Source: Candidatus Dechloromonas phosphorivorans (lineage in GTDB: Bacteria > Pseudomonadota > Gammaproteobacteria > Burkholderiales > Rhodocyclaceae). From it: a stretch of 43,875 bases of DNA. Of this stretch, positions 16,862 to 25,960 are shown in pieces (position 1 is the first letter of the stretch; every line of letters starts with the position of its first letter). A program made the position numbers and the translations under genes. The stretch is from contig JADJMS010000018.1 of NCBI GenBank assembly GCA_016709495.1, forward strand, positions 1-43,875. Direction: 5' to 3'. A model generated the notes under the pieces. It worked only from the letters and a program-made list of their open reading frames with translations. It ran no database searches and was not told the origin of the DNA.

Positions 16862-17923
16862 ATGCGCCCCTTAGCCTTCGTCGACCTTGAAACCACCGGC
16901 GCCACCGCTGCCAACGACCGCATCACCGAGATCGGCATTGTCGAAGTCGATGCCGACGGCACGGTGCGCGAATGGCAGCAACTGCTCAATCCCGGCATAT
17001 CTATTCCACCATTTATCGAGCAATTGACCGGAATCAGTAACGCCATGGTGGCCAATGCGCCACCATTTGAGGCGGTTGCCAGCGAAGCCCTGCGCCGCCT
17101 CGAAGGTCGCCTGTTTATTGCGCATAACGCCAAGTTTGACTATGGTTTTTTGAAAAGCGAATTCAAGCGCCTCGGCATCACCTTCCGCGCTTCAGTCCTC
17201 TGCACGGTCAAGCTCTCGCGCGCTCTGTTTCCTGAACACAAACGGCACAACCTCGACAGCCTGATCGAACGCCACGCCCTGTATGCAGAAGCCCGTCATC
17301 GCGCACTGGCCGATGCACAATTGATTCATCAATTTTGGCGAAAAATTCACGTTGACCGTAACATTTTGGATATTGAAGCCGCATTGCAGGCTCAGAACGC
17401 CAATCCTTCGTTGCCAGCGCACATCGACGCCAGCATTGTCGACGACTTGCCTGAATCCCCCGGTGTTTACCTGTTTTATGGCGAAGACCATCAGCCGCTC
17501 TACATCAGCAAGGCCAAGGACATCCGCAAACAGGTACTTGCACACTTCAGCCCTGGGAAAAAATCGGGCAAGGACGCGGCACTTGTCCAGCAAGTCAAGC
17601 GTATCGACTGGCAGGAAACCACTGGCGAAATTGGCGCAGCGTTGAAGGAAGCAACGCTGATCAAACAGTTACTGCCCAGCCATAACCGGCAAACACGAAA
17701 TATTGACGCGGTTTACAACTGGCCGTTTACCGGCCCGGTACTCCTGCGCGAAGGCAATGAAGCCCACTTGATCGATTGTTGGCGCTATCTCGGCACGACA
17801 AAGGATGAAGCAGGGCTTTACGATTTGCTGGAAAACAAGCAAACACCGTTCGACCACAATATTTATAGAATTCTCACAAAATACGCCGGCAAGATGATTC
17901 AGTTATCATCTACCCGCTTTTAA
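16862..17923 (+). CDS. DnaQ-like 3'-5' exonuclease fused to a GIY-YIG nuclease domain
   Basis: The N-terminal half (residues 1-165) is a DEDDh exonuclease like the proofreading subunit of DNA polymerase III: Asp and Glu in FVDLETTG, Asp in HNAKFDYGF, and His and Asp in HRALADAQL. After a linker, residues 200-290 form a GIY-YIG domain (SPGVYLFYGEDHQPLYI), as in UvrC/Cho. Such fusions are known in proteobacteria and are thought to act in repair. The usual Gly after the second Tyr is Ser here (LYISK instead of LYIGK or LYVGK). The protein (353 residues) is shorter than many fusions, which carry a further C-terminal region. The ATG at 16862 is preferred to a TTG at 16814 because it starts directly before the exonuclease fold. 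A copy of the dispersed word lies at 17351-17363. Confidence 0.85.
   Translation: MRPLAFVDLETTGATAANDRITEIGIVEVDADGTVREWQQLLNPGISIPPFIEQLTGISNAMVANAPPFEAVASEALRRLEGRLFIAHNAKFDYGFLKSEFKRLGITFRASVLCTVKLSRALFPEHKRHNLDSLIERHALYAEARHRALADAQLIHQFWRKIHVDRNILDIEAALQAQNANPSLPAHIDASIVDDLPESPGVYLFYGEDHQPLYISKAKDIRKQVLAHFSPGKKSGKDAALVQQVKRIDWQETTGEIGAALKEATLIKQLLPSHNRQTRNIDAVYNWPFTGPVLLREGNEAHLIDCWRYLGTTKDEAGLYDLLENKQTPFDHNIYRILTKYAGKMIQLSSTRF
17351..17363 (-). repeat. Uptake-signal-like word, copy 7 (intragenic)
   Basis: On the minus strand TGTTACGGTCAAC, exact match, followed by AATTTTT after 3 bases and AAAATT after 4 more. On the plus strand it is read as VDRN inside the exonuclease gene. Confidence 0.85.
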
Positions 17924-17943
17924 ATTTCTACGGAATAAAAATC

Positions 17944-18424
17944 ATGAAACGTCTCGCTGCCCTGTTTATCGCAGTTGTTGCGGCCGGCGCACTGTTCGTC
18001 AGTTTTTCCAGCTCCGCTGAAGAAGTCAGCTGCGTCACCACAGCCTGGAAAATGATCGGCGCCAATCATCGTGTCTGTATTTACGCCTACGACGATCCGA
18101 AAATCCCCGGCGTTACCTGCCACGTCAGCCAGGCCAAAACAGGCGGCGTCAAAGGCAGCTTTGGCCTGGCCGAAGACCCTCACAATTCTCGCTGGCCTGC
18201 CGCCAGACCGGCCCGATCACCTTGCCGGCCAAACTGCCGGAAAACGATATCGCCTTCAGCGAAAACACCTCGTTATTGTTCAAGGAAACCGCCATCCACC
18301 GCACTTTCGACGCGAAACGCAAAGTGCTGGTCTACTTGGCGATCAGCCGAAAGATCATCGAAGGCGCACCGGCCAATGCCATTTCCACCGTGCCGATTCA
18401 ACCTGGGGCATCAAGCAGCCGTGA
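17944..18424 (+). CDS. creA: CreA family periplasmic protein (two frameshifts)
   Basis: A signal peptide (residues 1-25) is followed by VSCVTTAWKMIGANHRVCIY and DPKIPGVTCHVSQAKTGGVKG, the hallmark of the CreA family of about 155 residues, whose function is unknown. Adding one C at 18177-18179 moves the frame to SQFSLACRQTGPITLPAKLP, and adding one C at 18402 restores the usual PIQPWG ending with TGA at 18422. Both gaps are at C-runs and look like sequence errors. Read literally, the frame instead runs on into the cupin gene. That apparent fusion is rejected because each half ends and begins exactly where its family does, joined by a GTGA overlap. Confidence 0.8.
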
Positions 18425-18776
18425 AAACAAACCTGAGCGAGGTAGCGCCCACATCACCAAGGATGGCTCGGAGATCCGCGAACTACTGCACCCGAGCCAG
18501 CATGGGGTGCGCAATCAAAGCCTGGCGGAAGCAATTATTCCACCGGGCACCAGCACTCAGTTACACCGCCACCATAAAACCGAAGAGATTTACCACGTCA
18601 CCCATGGCAACGGCCGAATGACGCTGGGCGATAAGCAATTCGCCATCACGTTCGGTGACAGCATCGCCATCCTGCCCGGCACGCCACATTGCGTCGAAAA
18701 CCATGGGACTGAGGCGCTGCACATTCTGTGCTGCTGTACCCCGGCCTACTCACACGACGATACGGAACTGCTTTAA
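18421..18776 (+). CDS. Small cupin-domain protein
   Basis: The gene starts with GTG at 18421 overlapping the creA stop and encodes about 118 residues; one further indel near 18445 is needed to join the start to the main frame. The domain is a single cupin: motif 1 is PPGTSTQLHRHHKTEEIYHV (metal-binding His-x-His and Glu) and motif 2 is FGDSIAILPGTPHCVEN (Gly and His). Such proteins bind a metal ion and serve as isomerases, dioxygenases or sugar-binding proteins; the substrate is unknown. Cotranscription with creA is likely. Confidence 0.8.
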
Positions 18777-19112
18777 GTTGTAAATACTAAGACTTGATCT
18801 GATAGCGAATGTCAGATGCACAGCCTCTGTTTGGCCAAGAAGCGTCAGTCGAGTCATTCTTCCATTGCAGTCGTTCGCTTGGTGAGACTTCTCCAATGCC
18901 AACATTCAATCGGTGCGATCCAAGTTTTCTGTCTGACCTGTTCTAGTGCAGCGTTTGGAGGCATTGACAGCGCTGTAGGCGCAGTGCTTTGAGCGATGTT
19001 TTACTGAGTCCATCTTTCGTTACTGCAACTAGGATTACATTCAGGTTTCAGACCGTTTCCTGGACTCTCGGCGCGACAGGGACTTAACTCAAAGCACCGA
19101 CTACCCTATTTG
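18777..19112. other. Gene-free stretch upstream of the hybrid kinase
   Basis: No coding region is seen over about 335 bases, and composition is less GC-rich than the flanks. The stretch contains one member of a repeat pair (18796-18817) whose partner lies just beyond the kinase gene. No transposase remnant was recognised. The right end leads into the FNR-type promoter. Confidence 0.5.
18796..18817. repeat. Flanking repeat, left copy
   Basis: GATCTG-N6-AATGTCAGAT. The same 16 defined bases with the same 6-base gap recur at 22275-22296, on the other side of the hybrid kinase. Each copy also contains an inverted repeat, ATCTG-N11-CAGAT. Confidence 0.55.
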
Positions 19113-19154
19113 TTGATCATAATCAATTGCCTTTGACGTACAAGGGGGTATTCT
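19113..19154 (+). promoter_or_regulatory. FNR/Anr-type class II promoter of the hybrid kinase
   Basis: TTGATCATAATCAA (19113-19126) is a perfect FNR/Anr box (TTGAT-N4-ATCAA). A -10-like TATTCT follows at 19149-19154. The box centre (19119.5) lies 41.5 bases upstream of the start site expected from that -10 (about 19161), which is the canonical class II activation geometry. It predicts anaerobic induction of the kinase gene. Confidence 0.75.
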
Positions 19155-19283
19155 CTTTTACTAATGGAGTCAGGCACGGTCAATTTCACCAGCCCAGATT
19201 TCAGCAAATGCGTCTCGCGGTCACCGATCGTGGCGTGGAGTTTTATCTTTCCCTTAAGCCGGGAAACCACCCAGGAATCCGCC

Positions 19284-22235
19284 ATGACCAATAAATGGAC
19301 GCACACACCGCCAGTACCAATGACGCCCTTGCGAGGCAAGGCCGAAATTCAGATTGCTCGAGCACCGCCGAGCACAATTCCTGCTCGCTCTACCGAGGAG
19401 ACTCTGTACGAACTTCAAGTGCAGCAAATCGAACTTGAAATCCAAAATGAGCAATTACGTAGTACCCAGATTGAACTTGAAAAGTCCCGTGACCGTTACC
19501 GGGATCTCTATGAATCTTCGCCAGTCGGTTATTTGACGCTTAACGCGGTAGGGCAAATAACAGAAATCAATCCAGCCGGCGCCACCATGCTCGGCCTTGA
19601 GCGTGCAAATTTAATTAATTGCAAACCTGACGCTTTTATTGCCTATCCTGAAAGCGAAAATTGGCAGCGGCATTTTGTCAGCGCCCTAACTCAGGAATGC
19701 GCACCGTCATTCGAGCTAACCTTTCATCGTGGTGATCGCTCAACTTGCGATGTGCTTCTGGAGTCCAGGCGGACTGCTGACGTTAATGGCAAGGCAGCGC
19801 TAAGCGTCACCCTGACAGATATAACCGCACAAAGAAAAGAAGAGGAAAAAATGCGGCAGAGCGAATCTCGTTATCGCAGCCTGTTTGAGCATGGTCATAC
19901 CGTTATGCTGCTTATCCACCCGGAGAGTGGTGCCATTGTTGATGCCAATTCAACGGCATGTGACTACTACGGCTGGACCCGTACTGAACTCCTTAACTTG
20001 ACTATTTCGCAGATCAACACGCTTCCTGCGGATGCTGTACGTCGCGAAATGCATCAAGCGATGACAACCCAGAAGAATATTTTCTCTTCCAGCATCGTCT
20101 GGCTGATGGTTCAATCCGTGATGTCGAATCAACCTGTGGGCCGATTTCCATCGATGGGCAGGAATTGCTCTACTCGATCGTTCACGACGTAACCGAAAGC
20201 AAGCATAGTAGCGAGCAAATTCATAATCTATTGCGCGAACAGAAGGCTATCCTCGACAGTCATATCGTCGGAATTGCCAGACTAAAAGACAGAAAATACG
20301 CTTGGATCAACCCGGTTTTGCAGAGATGCTGGGCTACACACCACAAGATTTGATTGGACAGTTCGTAAGGATTGTTTATCCCAGTGACGAAGCCTACGCT
20401 GCATTGCAGCGAGGTCTTCTCCGTCACTCAGTCGGGTGACATTTTAAAGCGGAATCGCAATTTAAGAGAAAAGACGGATCGTTTGGCTGGTACGAGATCA
20501 GTGGCAGCACGCTCAGCCCGGAAGCGACGAATCGATCTGGGCGTGTGTCGATATATCCGAGCGCGTGAAGACGGTGGACGAGCTTGAACGCCATTGTAAC
20601 CACCTTGAAGGACTGGTTGCAGAGCGCACGGAGCAGCTTTCCATCGCGAAAGTACAGGCCGAGGTCGCCAACATCGCCAAAAGTTCCTTTTTGGCAAACA
20701 TGAGCCATGAGATCCGGACGCCGATGAATGCCATCATCGGGATGACTTACATGCTACGCCGTACCGTCCAGTCCCCTGCTGAACACGACAAGCTCGGCAA
20801 GATCGCCAGCGCAGCGGATCACCTGCTCGGTGTCATCAATGACATTCTGGATATTTCCAAAATTGAAGCAAACAAACTGGTGCTCGAATCGAGCACCTTT
20901 GAAATCGAAGCCTTGCTGACACGCGTCACGGCCATGCTGATGGATCGTGTGCACGAAAAAGGCCTGGAACTGGTGATTGATGCTAGCGCCGGTTTAGGTG
21001 TCGTCAATGGGGACTCAACCCGCTTGGGACAGGCGTTGCTCAACCTCCTGAGCAATGCCGTGAAATTTACCGAGCGTGGCGTGATTACTTTACGCGCCCG
21101 AGTAACCGAAGAAACAGCAAACGATGTACTAATGCGATTCGAAGTCGAGGATTCAGGCATCGGCATTCAAGCAGAGCATCTGAACCGCCTGTTCCATGCC
21201 TTCGAGCAAGCGGACAGTTCCACCACCCGACGCTTTGGCGGCACTGGATTAGGCTTGGCGATTACCCGCCGTCTTGCCGAGATGATGGGTGAAGCGGCCG
21301 GGGTAGAAAGTACACCGAATTCGGGAAGCACATTCTGGATCACCGTCCGACTCGGTCGCGCAGGGGTAAAAAGCCGCAGTTACCTGATTCCCCAACTGAC
21401 AGGAAAACGGGCATTGGTCGTCGATGACAACGCTGCAACGCGTCTGGTTCAGTCCCAACTTGTGTGCATGATCGGGCTTGAATGTGAGACTGCCATTTCT
21501 GGGCAAGAAGCCCTTGAGTCGATTACAAATGCGGATCGTGCGGGTCGTCCGTTTGATTTGGTCTTGCTTGATCTGCTCATGCCAGATTTGGACGGAATTG
21601 AAACGTTGGTGCATTTCAAAAAGATGCATTTAAGGCATCAGCCAAAGGCAATTCTGGTGACAGCGTCCGGTAACTCACAAATCATTGAAGATGCTCGCAA
21701 AGTAGGCTTTGCTGAAGTTTTACTGAAACCATTAGCCGTGGCCCACTTGCACGACTGTTTGCAAAGACATGTTGCATCAATCCTGAAGCAGGATACGGTT
21801 GCCGTCACACCGGCCTTCTCCACCCCGATATCAAGTCATGAGGCCACGTTGCATCAAGAGTACCGTGAAGCCCGCGTGTTGTTAGTTGATGACGATTTAA
21901 TCAATCGCGAAGTGGGGCTGATCATACTGGGCGAAATCGGTTGGCAGATTGATGTGGCAGCGAATGGACAGGAGGCTGTTGATCTGGTTGTTGCCAATCA
22001 TTATCAGTTGATCTTGATGGACATGCAGATGCCTGTCATGAATGGATTGGAAGCAACCAAGATCATTCGCCAAATGCCGAACCGGCAACTTATCCCGATT
22101 CTCGCCATGACCGCGAATGCCTTTAACGAAGACCGGGACGCTTGCATGAAGGCAGGAATGAATGACTTCATCACAAAGCCAGTGGTGCCTGAGAAACTGT
22201 TTGAGGTGATGTTGAGTTTGCTAAGGTCGCATTGA
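19284..22235 (+). CDS. Hybrid sensor histidine kinase (PAS-PAS-PAS-HisKA-HATPase-REC-REC), frameshifted
   Basis: Three PAS domains (about 19500-19830, 19860-20190, 20240-20560) lead into a HisKA domain with the phospho-accepting His in ANMSHEIRTPMNAIIG (about 20706). A HATPase follows (NLLSNAVKF, DSGIGI, FGGTGLGLAI), then two receiver domains with phospho-acceptor Asp in LVLLDLLMPDLDG and LILMDMQMPVMNG. No membrane segment is seen, so it is cytoplasmic. The frame is broken about four times between 20090 and 20540, for example a missing G at 20314. The PAS3 sequence is readable across the shifts, so these look like sequence errors. The ATG at 19284 has AGGA 8 bases upstream. The gene is alone, with no response regulator next to it, behind an FNR-type promoter and between two copies of a 22-base repeat. 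Confidence 0.88.
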
Positions 22236-22274
22236 CGGTATGTGGTCAGGGCTGAACTTTAGAAGTCGCGAACT

Positions 22275-22296
22275 GATCTGGCGCGCAATGTCAGAT
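22275..22296. repeat. Flanking repeat, right copy
   Basis: GATCTG-N6-AATGTCAGAT, partner of the copy at 18796-18817. This copy is itself bracketed by two AGTCGCGA octamers (22264-22271 and 22299-22306). Confidence 0.55.
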
Positions 22297-22331
22297 CTAG
22301 TCGCGATTATCACCTCTAAGTCCTATTTTGC

Positions 22332-22829
22332 TTAAACGCGTAGTGCAGGCAACTTGTCGCCCCGCACAACAAACAATAATGCCACCCCGTTGTTGCAATA
22401 GCGCTTACCGGTCGGTTGCGGACCATCGGTAAAAACGTGGCCCTGATGGCCGCCGCAATGTGAGCAGTGATATTCGGTTCGCGGGTAGATAAGCTTGAAA
22501 TCGGTTTTGGTGGCAATGCCGCCCGGCAAGGGCTCCCAGAAACTCGGCCAACCGGTGCCGCTTTCGTACTTTTTCGAACTATCGAAGAGTGGTTGATTGC
22601 AGGCGGCGCAGATGAAAGTGCCATCGCGCTTCTCGGCATTCAGCGGACTTGTTCCCGCCCGCTCGGTATCTTCTTCAAAAAGTACGCGATAGGCCGCTGG
22701 CGGCAACAGGGCAGCCCACTCCTTGTTGGTTTTGGTCAAAGGGAAACCTCCTTCTTTGGCAAATGCCGTGTTGAGCCATGGTGTTGCGGACAAACCCAGC
22801 AGCCATTTGAATGATTGACGACGATTCAT
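22332..22829 (-). CDS. msrB: Peptide-methionine (R)-S-oxide reductase, Tat-exported form
   Basis: MsrB reduces the R-isomer of methionine sulfoxide in proteins. The 165-residue precursor starts MNRRQSFKWLLGL, a twin-arginine type signal, so the enzyme should act in the periplasm. The two zinc CxxC motifs are CAAC and CSHC, and the catalytic Cys is in GKRYCNNGVALLF. The family residues around the active site (GTGWPSFWEPL, HCGGHQGHVF, DGPQPTGKRYC) are all present. The ATG at 22829 is chosen because a GGAG ribosome binding site lies 6 bases upstream; an in-frame TTG four codons earlier overlaps that site. It precedes the secreted thioredoxin-like DUF1223 gene at 22882-23667 in transcription-order terms as the downstream gene. 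Confidence 0.92.
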   Translation of the reverse strand: MNRRQSFKWLLGLSATPWLNTAFAKEGGFPLTKTNKEWAALLPPAAYRVLFEEDTERAGTSPLNAEKRDGTFICAACNQPLFDSSKKYESGTGWPSFWEPLPGGIATKTDFKLIYPRTEYHCSHCGGHQGHVFTDGPQPTGKRYCNNGVALLFVVRGDKLPALRV

Positions 22830-22881
22830 GTGATTCTCCAAAAAATTGTTATTCCTGAATATTCAGTTTGTGCAAACCGCG

Positions 22882-23667
22882 CTAAATACACATCGGCATG
22901 GCAACTGCCTGCAACACTTTTCCCTGCCGCACATCCTGCACCAGCGCGGCAACTCCCAGGTTCGCCCGTTTCCAGTCGGCAGGTAAATTGATGCTCTGCC
23001 TCCATGTTGCTCGCCCACTCTGCGCATCCAGCGCCACCGGCGCCGACCAGAAGCGCACGACCCGATCATGCTGCAGGCTGACGCCGTGGTTCTCACCCGC
23101 CTTCACATCGCTGATCAGCTTGTTTTCATAAAGCACAATGATGCCCTCGTTCTGTTGCCCAGCAAGCGCTGTCGGTGCCAAGGCAAAATTCGCTTGCACT
23201 TCAACCGCATCGCTTCCGCTCGAACTCATCTGCAGTTTGATCTGGGCTGCTGCCGGCTGGTCATTGATATTCCGAATGCGCTGCTCCAGTTCAGCCTGAT
23301 TCCGCCATGAACGAAACTCCTTCATCCCGGCAAACACCTCGGGGGTATAGATCGTGCTGCCACCGCCCAAACGACTTAGCTGGCGCTGCCGCTCGGTGAA
23401 TCTGGCCTGTGCAAAACGGTCCTTCCAGCCAATGTAATCCCAGTAATCAACGTGCAGTGAAAGTGCCACCAGCTGTTCGGCTCCAAATTTTTGCGGCAGT
23501 TCCCGTAACCAGCGATCGGCTGGCGGACAACTGTTGCACCCCTCGGAAGTGTAGAGTTCAAGCAGTGCCACGGTATGCGCCGGACTTTGGCAACTGCAGG
23601 TTACCGCCTCGGCCGCCAATGGCATGGCGAGACTGGCGAGCAATAGAACGGTGGCGGGGGATGACAT
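22882..23667 (-). CDS. DUF1223 secreted thioredoxin-like protein
   Basis: The 261-residue protein has a signal peptide (about residues 1-21) and the DUF1223 N-terminal motif VALLELYTSEGCNSCPPAD with a CxxC, which places it in the thioredoxin superfamily, followed by LSLHVDYWDYIGWKDRFA. The C-terminal half is beta-rich. The ATG at 23667 has GGAG 6 bases upstream. Its own function is not known; the CxxC and export signal suggest a periplasmic redox or metal-handling role. It lies upstream of the Tat-exported MsrB in the same orientation with a gap of about 50 bases, so the pair may be one envelope-repair operon. Confidence 0.88.
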   Translation of the reverse strand: MSSPATVLLLASLAMPLAAEAVTCSCQSPAHTVALLELYTSEGCNSCPPADRWLRELPQKFGAEQLVALSLHVDYWDYIGWKDRFAQARFTERQRQLSRLGGGSTIYTPEVFAGMKEFRSWRNQAELEQRIRNINDQPAAAQIKLQMSSSGSDAVEVQANFALAPTALAGQQNEGIIVLYENKLISDVKAGENHGVSLQHDRVVRFWSAPVALDAQSGRATWRQSINLPADWKRANLGVAALVQDVRQGKVLQAVAMPMCI

Positions 23668-23724
23668 GGCTGGCTCCAGAACGGTGTTTAACCATTAGTC
23701 GCCAGCAACACAAAAAACTTACAG

Positions 23725-24339
23725 CTAATTGTGCGATTCGCCTTCGCTGCTGAGCCAGGCCCGATAAAGTTTGAGCGCGACATGGGCATCATTGGCGGCG
23801 TATAGGATCTGCCGCTCAGACAGATTGGGCAGCGACCAGTTGCTGGTCCCGGTCTTTTTGGATTTTGCCAGTTTCTGGCCGAAGAAATGCGCCACCGCAA
23901 CCTTGGCCCCAACCGTGCCCCGATGCCCGTCACCGCGCAGCACTTCGCCGAGATCGAGCACATTGTTCAAGGTGATGCCGAGGCGTGACTGCAAGGCACT
24001 TTTGTCGTTGCCTAAACCAAAGCCCACCTTCAACACCAGTGGGGATTCGATAATGCTCTTCAAAGCCTCGCTGCCCTGCCCGCGTGAGACCGGGAAAAGG
24101 TAGGCACGGGCATCGGTGGAAAGCTGCACCAGATGCGGCCCGGTGGATACCTCACCTTTCTGGAATGTCGGTTTGGATTCGGTATCAAAACCTATCGCGT
24201 CACTCGCCATCAGCGCCGTAAGCGCTTCAGCAGCCAGCTTTTCCGAGACCACCAGCGTCACGCTGGATAACGCAATACCTTCATAAGCAGGAAGCTCAGC
24301 AGCATTGAGCGATGCCCGGCTGAAGACCACATTGCTCAT
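23725..24339 (-). CDS. RNase D-like 3'-5' exonuclease domain protein
   Basis: The 204-residue product is a single DEDDy exonuclease fold: Asp and Glu in IGFDTESKP, Asp in GLGNDKSAL, and Tyr and Asp in ILYAANDAHVALKLY. The HRDC domains of true RNase D are absent, so it belongs to the short stand-alone class acting on RNA or DNA 3' ends; the substrate is unknown. The ATG at 24339 lies one base after the stop of the upstream esterase gene, which indicates translational coupling. It is the last gene of a three-gene run starting with peptide deformylase. Confidence 0.85.
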   Translation of the reverse strand: MSNVVFSRASLNAAELPAYEGIALSSVTLVVSEKLAAEALTALMASDAIGFDTESKPTFQKGEVSTGPHLVQLSTDARAYLFPVSRGQGSEALKSIIESPLVLKVGFGLGNDKSALQSRLGITLNNVLDLGEVLRGDGHRGTVGAKVAVAHFFGQKLAKSKKTGTSNWSLPNLSERQILYAANDAHVALKLYRAWLSSEGESHN

Positions 24340-24340
24340 C

Positions 24341-25018
24341 TTAGCCTGCAGCAATTCTGGCCTTGAGCCATTTCCCGATTGCTTTCACTTCCGGCAGGCA
24401 GACCGAATGCGGCATCGGGTATTCGTGCCATTCGACGCTGTAACCCTGTTCAAGCAGAAAATCCCGCGCCGCCATGCCGAGTTCGGGGGCAACCACATCG
24501 TCATCCATACCGTGCGCGGCAAAGACCGGAATAGCCTTGTTCGCTTCCGTTGCTTCATCAGTCAGCAAACGCTGAACCGGAATGTAGGTTGAGAGGGCGA
24601 TCAGACCAGCCAGCTTCTCGGAATGGGTCAAGGCCGTCGTGTAAGCCACCGCCCCGCCCTGTGAAAAACCGGCTAGAAAAATGCGTTCGCAGGGGATGCC
24701 GCGCTGATTTTCGCGTTCGATCAGCTGCCGAATCGCCTGCCGGGAATGGACAATGCCTGCCTCGTCTACCCGCCGGCTATTTTTTTCCAGCGTGATGATG
24801 TCATACCAGGCCGGCATCACGTAACCACCATTGCAGGTCACCGGCATGCTGGGCGCGTGCGGGAAAATGAAACGGATTCCGGGCTGATCATCCAAGCCCA
24901 ATTCGGGGACGACCGGCTCGAAATCAGAGCCATCGGCACCGAGACCGTGCAACCAGATCACCGCATATTGCGGATTACTCGTTGTCTCAACTTCAATTGC
25001 GGGGAGTAGTTGCGCCAA
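24341..25018 (-). CDS. Carboxylesterase/phospholipase-type alpha/beta hydrolase
   Basis: The 225-residue protein is a small serine hydrolase of the carboxylesterase II/acyl-protein thioesterase-like family. The oxyanion region is VIWLHGLGADGSDFEPVVPEL, the nucleophile Ser is in LAGFSQGGAVA, the Asp in HGMDDDVV and the His in MPHSV. No signal peptide is present, so it is cytoplasmic. Members cleave short acyl esters or thioesters; the natural substrate is unknown. It starts directly after the def stop (25019) and ends one base from the exonuclease start, forming a tight operon. Confidence 0.9.
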   Translation of the reverse strand: MAQLLPAIEVETTSNPQYAVIWLHGLGADGSDFEPVVPELGLDDQPGIRFIFPHAPSMPVTCNGGYVMPAWYDIITLEKNSRRVDEAGIVHSRQAIRQLIERENQRGIPCERIFLAGFSQGGAVAYTTALTHSEKLAGLIALSTYIPVQRLLTDEATEANKAIPVFAAHGMDDDVVAPELGMAARDFLLEQGYSVEWHEYPMPHSVCLPEVKAIGKWLKARIAAG

Positions 25019-25549
25019 TCAATCCACCTCTTTGCGGTCAGGGAATAAAACATCAGTGAATCCAAAGCGGGTGAAGTCGCGCACCCGCATCGGGTACAGC
25101 TTGCCGATAAGGTGGTCGCACTCGTGCTGCACGACGCGGGCGTGAAATCCCTCTACAGTTCGATCAATTGCGCGCCCATCCAGGCCAAAGCCCTGATAGC
25201 GAATGCGTGAAAACCTGGGGACTTCACCGCGCAAGCCGGGTACTGACAAACAGCCTTCCCAATCGAACTCTTCCTCAGCTGAAAGCGCTGTAATCAATGG
25301 ATTGATCAGTATCGTCTGCGGCACAGTCTCGGCATCTGGATACCGCTCACTGCGCTCGAAACCAAAGATAACCACTTGCAAACCAACGCCAATTTGTGGC
25401 GCAGCCAGCCCGACCCCGCCAGCTGCTTCCATGGTGTCAAACATATCTTCGATCAGCACCTTGAGTGCATTGGTAGAAAAGTCTCTAACTGGCAAGGCCA
25501 TTTCCAGCAAGTGCGGATCGCCCATGCGCAGGATCGTTCGTACCGTCAT
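25019..25549 (-). CDS. def: Peptide deformylase
   Basis: This metalloenzyme removes the formyl group from the N-terminal Met of new proteins. All three family motifs are present in the 176 residues: GVGLAAPQIG (45-54), EGCLSVPG (metal ligand Cys100) and QHECDH (ligands His142 and His146, catalytic Glu143). The ATG at 25549 has AAGGA 7 bases upstream and is preferred to the overlapping TTG one codon earlier. fmt is not adjacent, so this may be a second, stand-alone deformylase. It heads the operon def, esterase, exonuclease. Confidence 0.95.
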   Translation of the reverse strand: MTVRTILRMGDPHLLEMALPVRDFSTNALKVLIEDMFDTMEAAGGVGLAAPQIGVGLQVVIFGFERSERYPDAETVPQTILINPLITALSAEEEFDWEGCLSVPGLRGEVPRFSRIRYQGFGLDGRAIDRTVEGFHARVVQHECDHLIGKLYPMRVRDFTRFGFTDVLFPDRKEVD

Positions 25550-25585
25550 CAATGTATCCTTGTCGTTTTTATCATTGGCAAGTTT

Positions 25586-25831
25586 ATGGGATCACGCAAA
25601 CATAACAAGCTCTTCAACTGGTTGAAAAATCTGTTTTCGTCCAACCCAGAAACAGTTTGCGAAATCACCCAGGCTAAACAACTGATCGTCGCCATTGATC
25701 GTGGCGGCGTGCCGCTCAATCCGGCTAAGGTCAATGACATCGCCCGCAATCTTGGCCTTGAAGTCTCACGCAAAGCACCGGTTGAGGAAACCATTACGCG
25801 GATTCGCAAGGCGCTGGAACGCACGAAATAG
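25586..25831 (+). CDS. Conserved-looking small protein of unknown function
   Basis: The frame from ATG at 25586 encodes 81 residues beginning MGSRKHNKLFNWLKNLF, with a basic, amphipathic N-terminal helix. A C-terminal two- or three-helix segment follows: VPLNPAKVNDIARNLGLEV and EETITRIRKALERTK. The second half looks like a small helical domain that recognises a partner or nucleic acid, but I cannot name a family. The gene is divergent from def (37-base gap) and codon use is normal, so I believe it is real. The shared control region with def is very short. Confidence 0.7.
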   Translation: MGSRKHNKLFNWLKNLFSSNPETVCEITQAKQLIVAIDRGGVPLNPAKVNDIARNLGLEVSRKAPVEETITRIRKALERTK

Positions 25832-25858
25832 CCGATTTAATAAAAAATATCACAACCA

Positions 25859-25874
25859 CTGTACATCCATACAG
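25859..25874 (+). promoter_or_regulatory. LexA (SOS) box
   Basis: CTGTACATCCATACAG matches the LexA consensus CTGT-N8-ACAG of gamma- and betaproteobacteria perfectly. TATTCT at 25881-25886 could be a -10. The next open gene is the 54-residue frame at 25961. Confidence 0.7.
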
Positions 25875-25960
25875 TATTCGAGTATTCTGCTTCTCAAGGC
25901 AAGTCACCATGACTTTTAGCCGGTTCCCCGCAACAGGAATTTTCAAGAGGCGTACTCAAA

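Noticed and set aside
18222..18776. Apparent CreA-cupin fusion
   Set aside because: CreA ends and the cupin begins exactly at a GTGA overlap once single C losses are corrected.
18777..19112. Insertion sequence remnant upstream of the hybrid kinase
   Set aside because: Repeats flank the module, but no transposase-like coding, terminal inverted repeats or target duplication could be seen.
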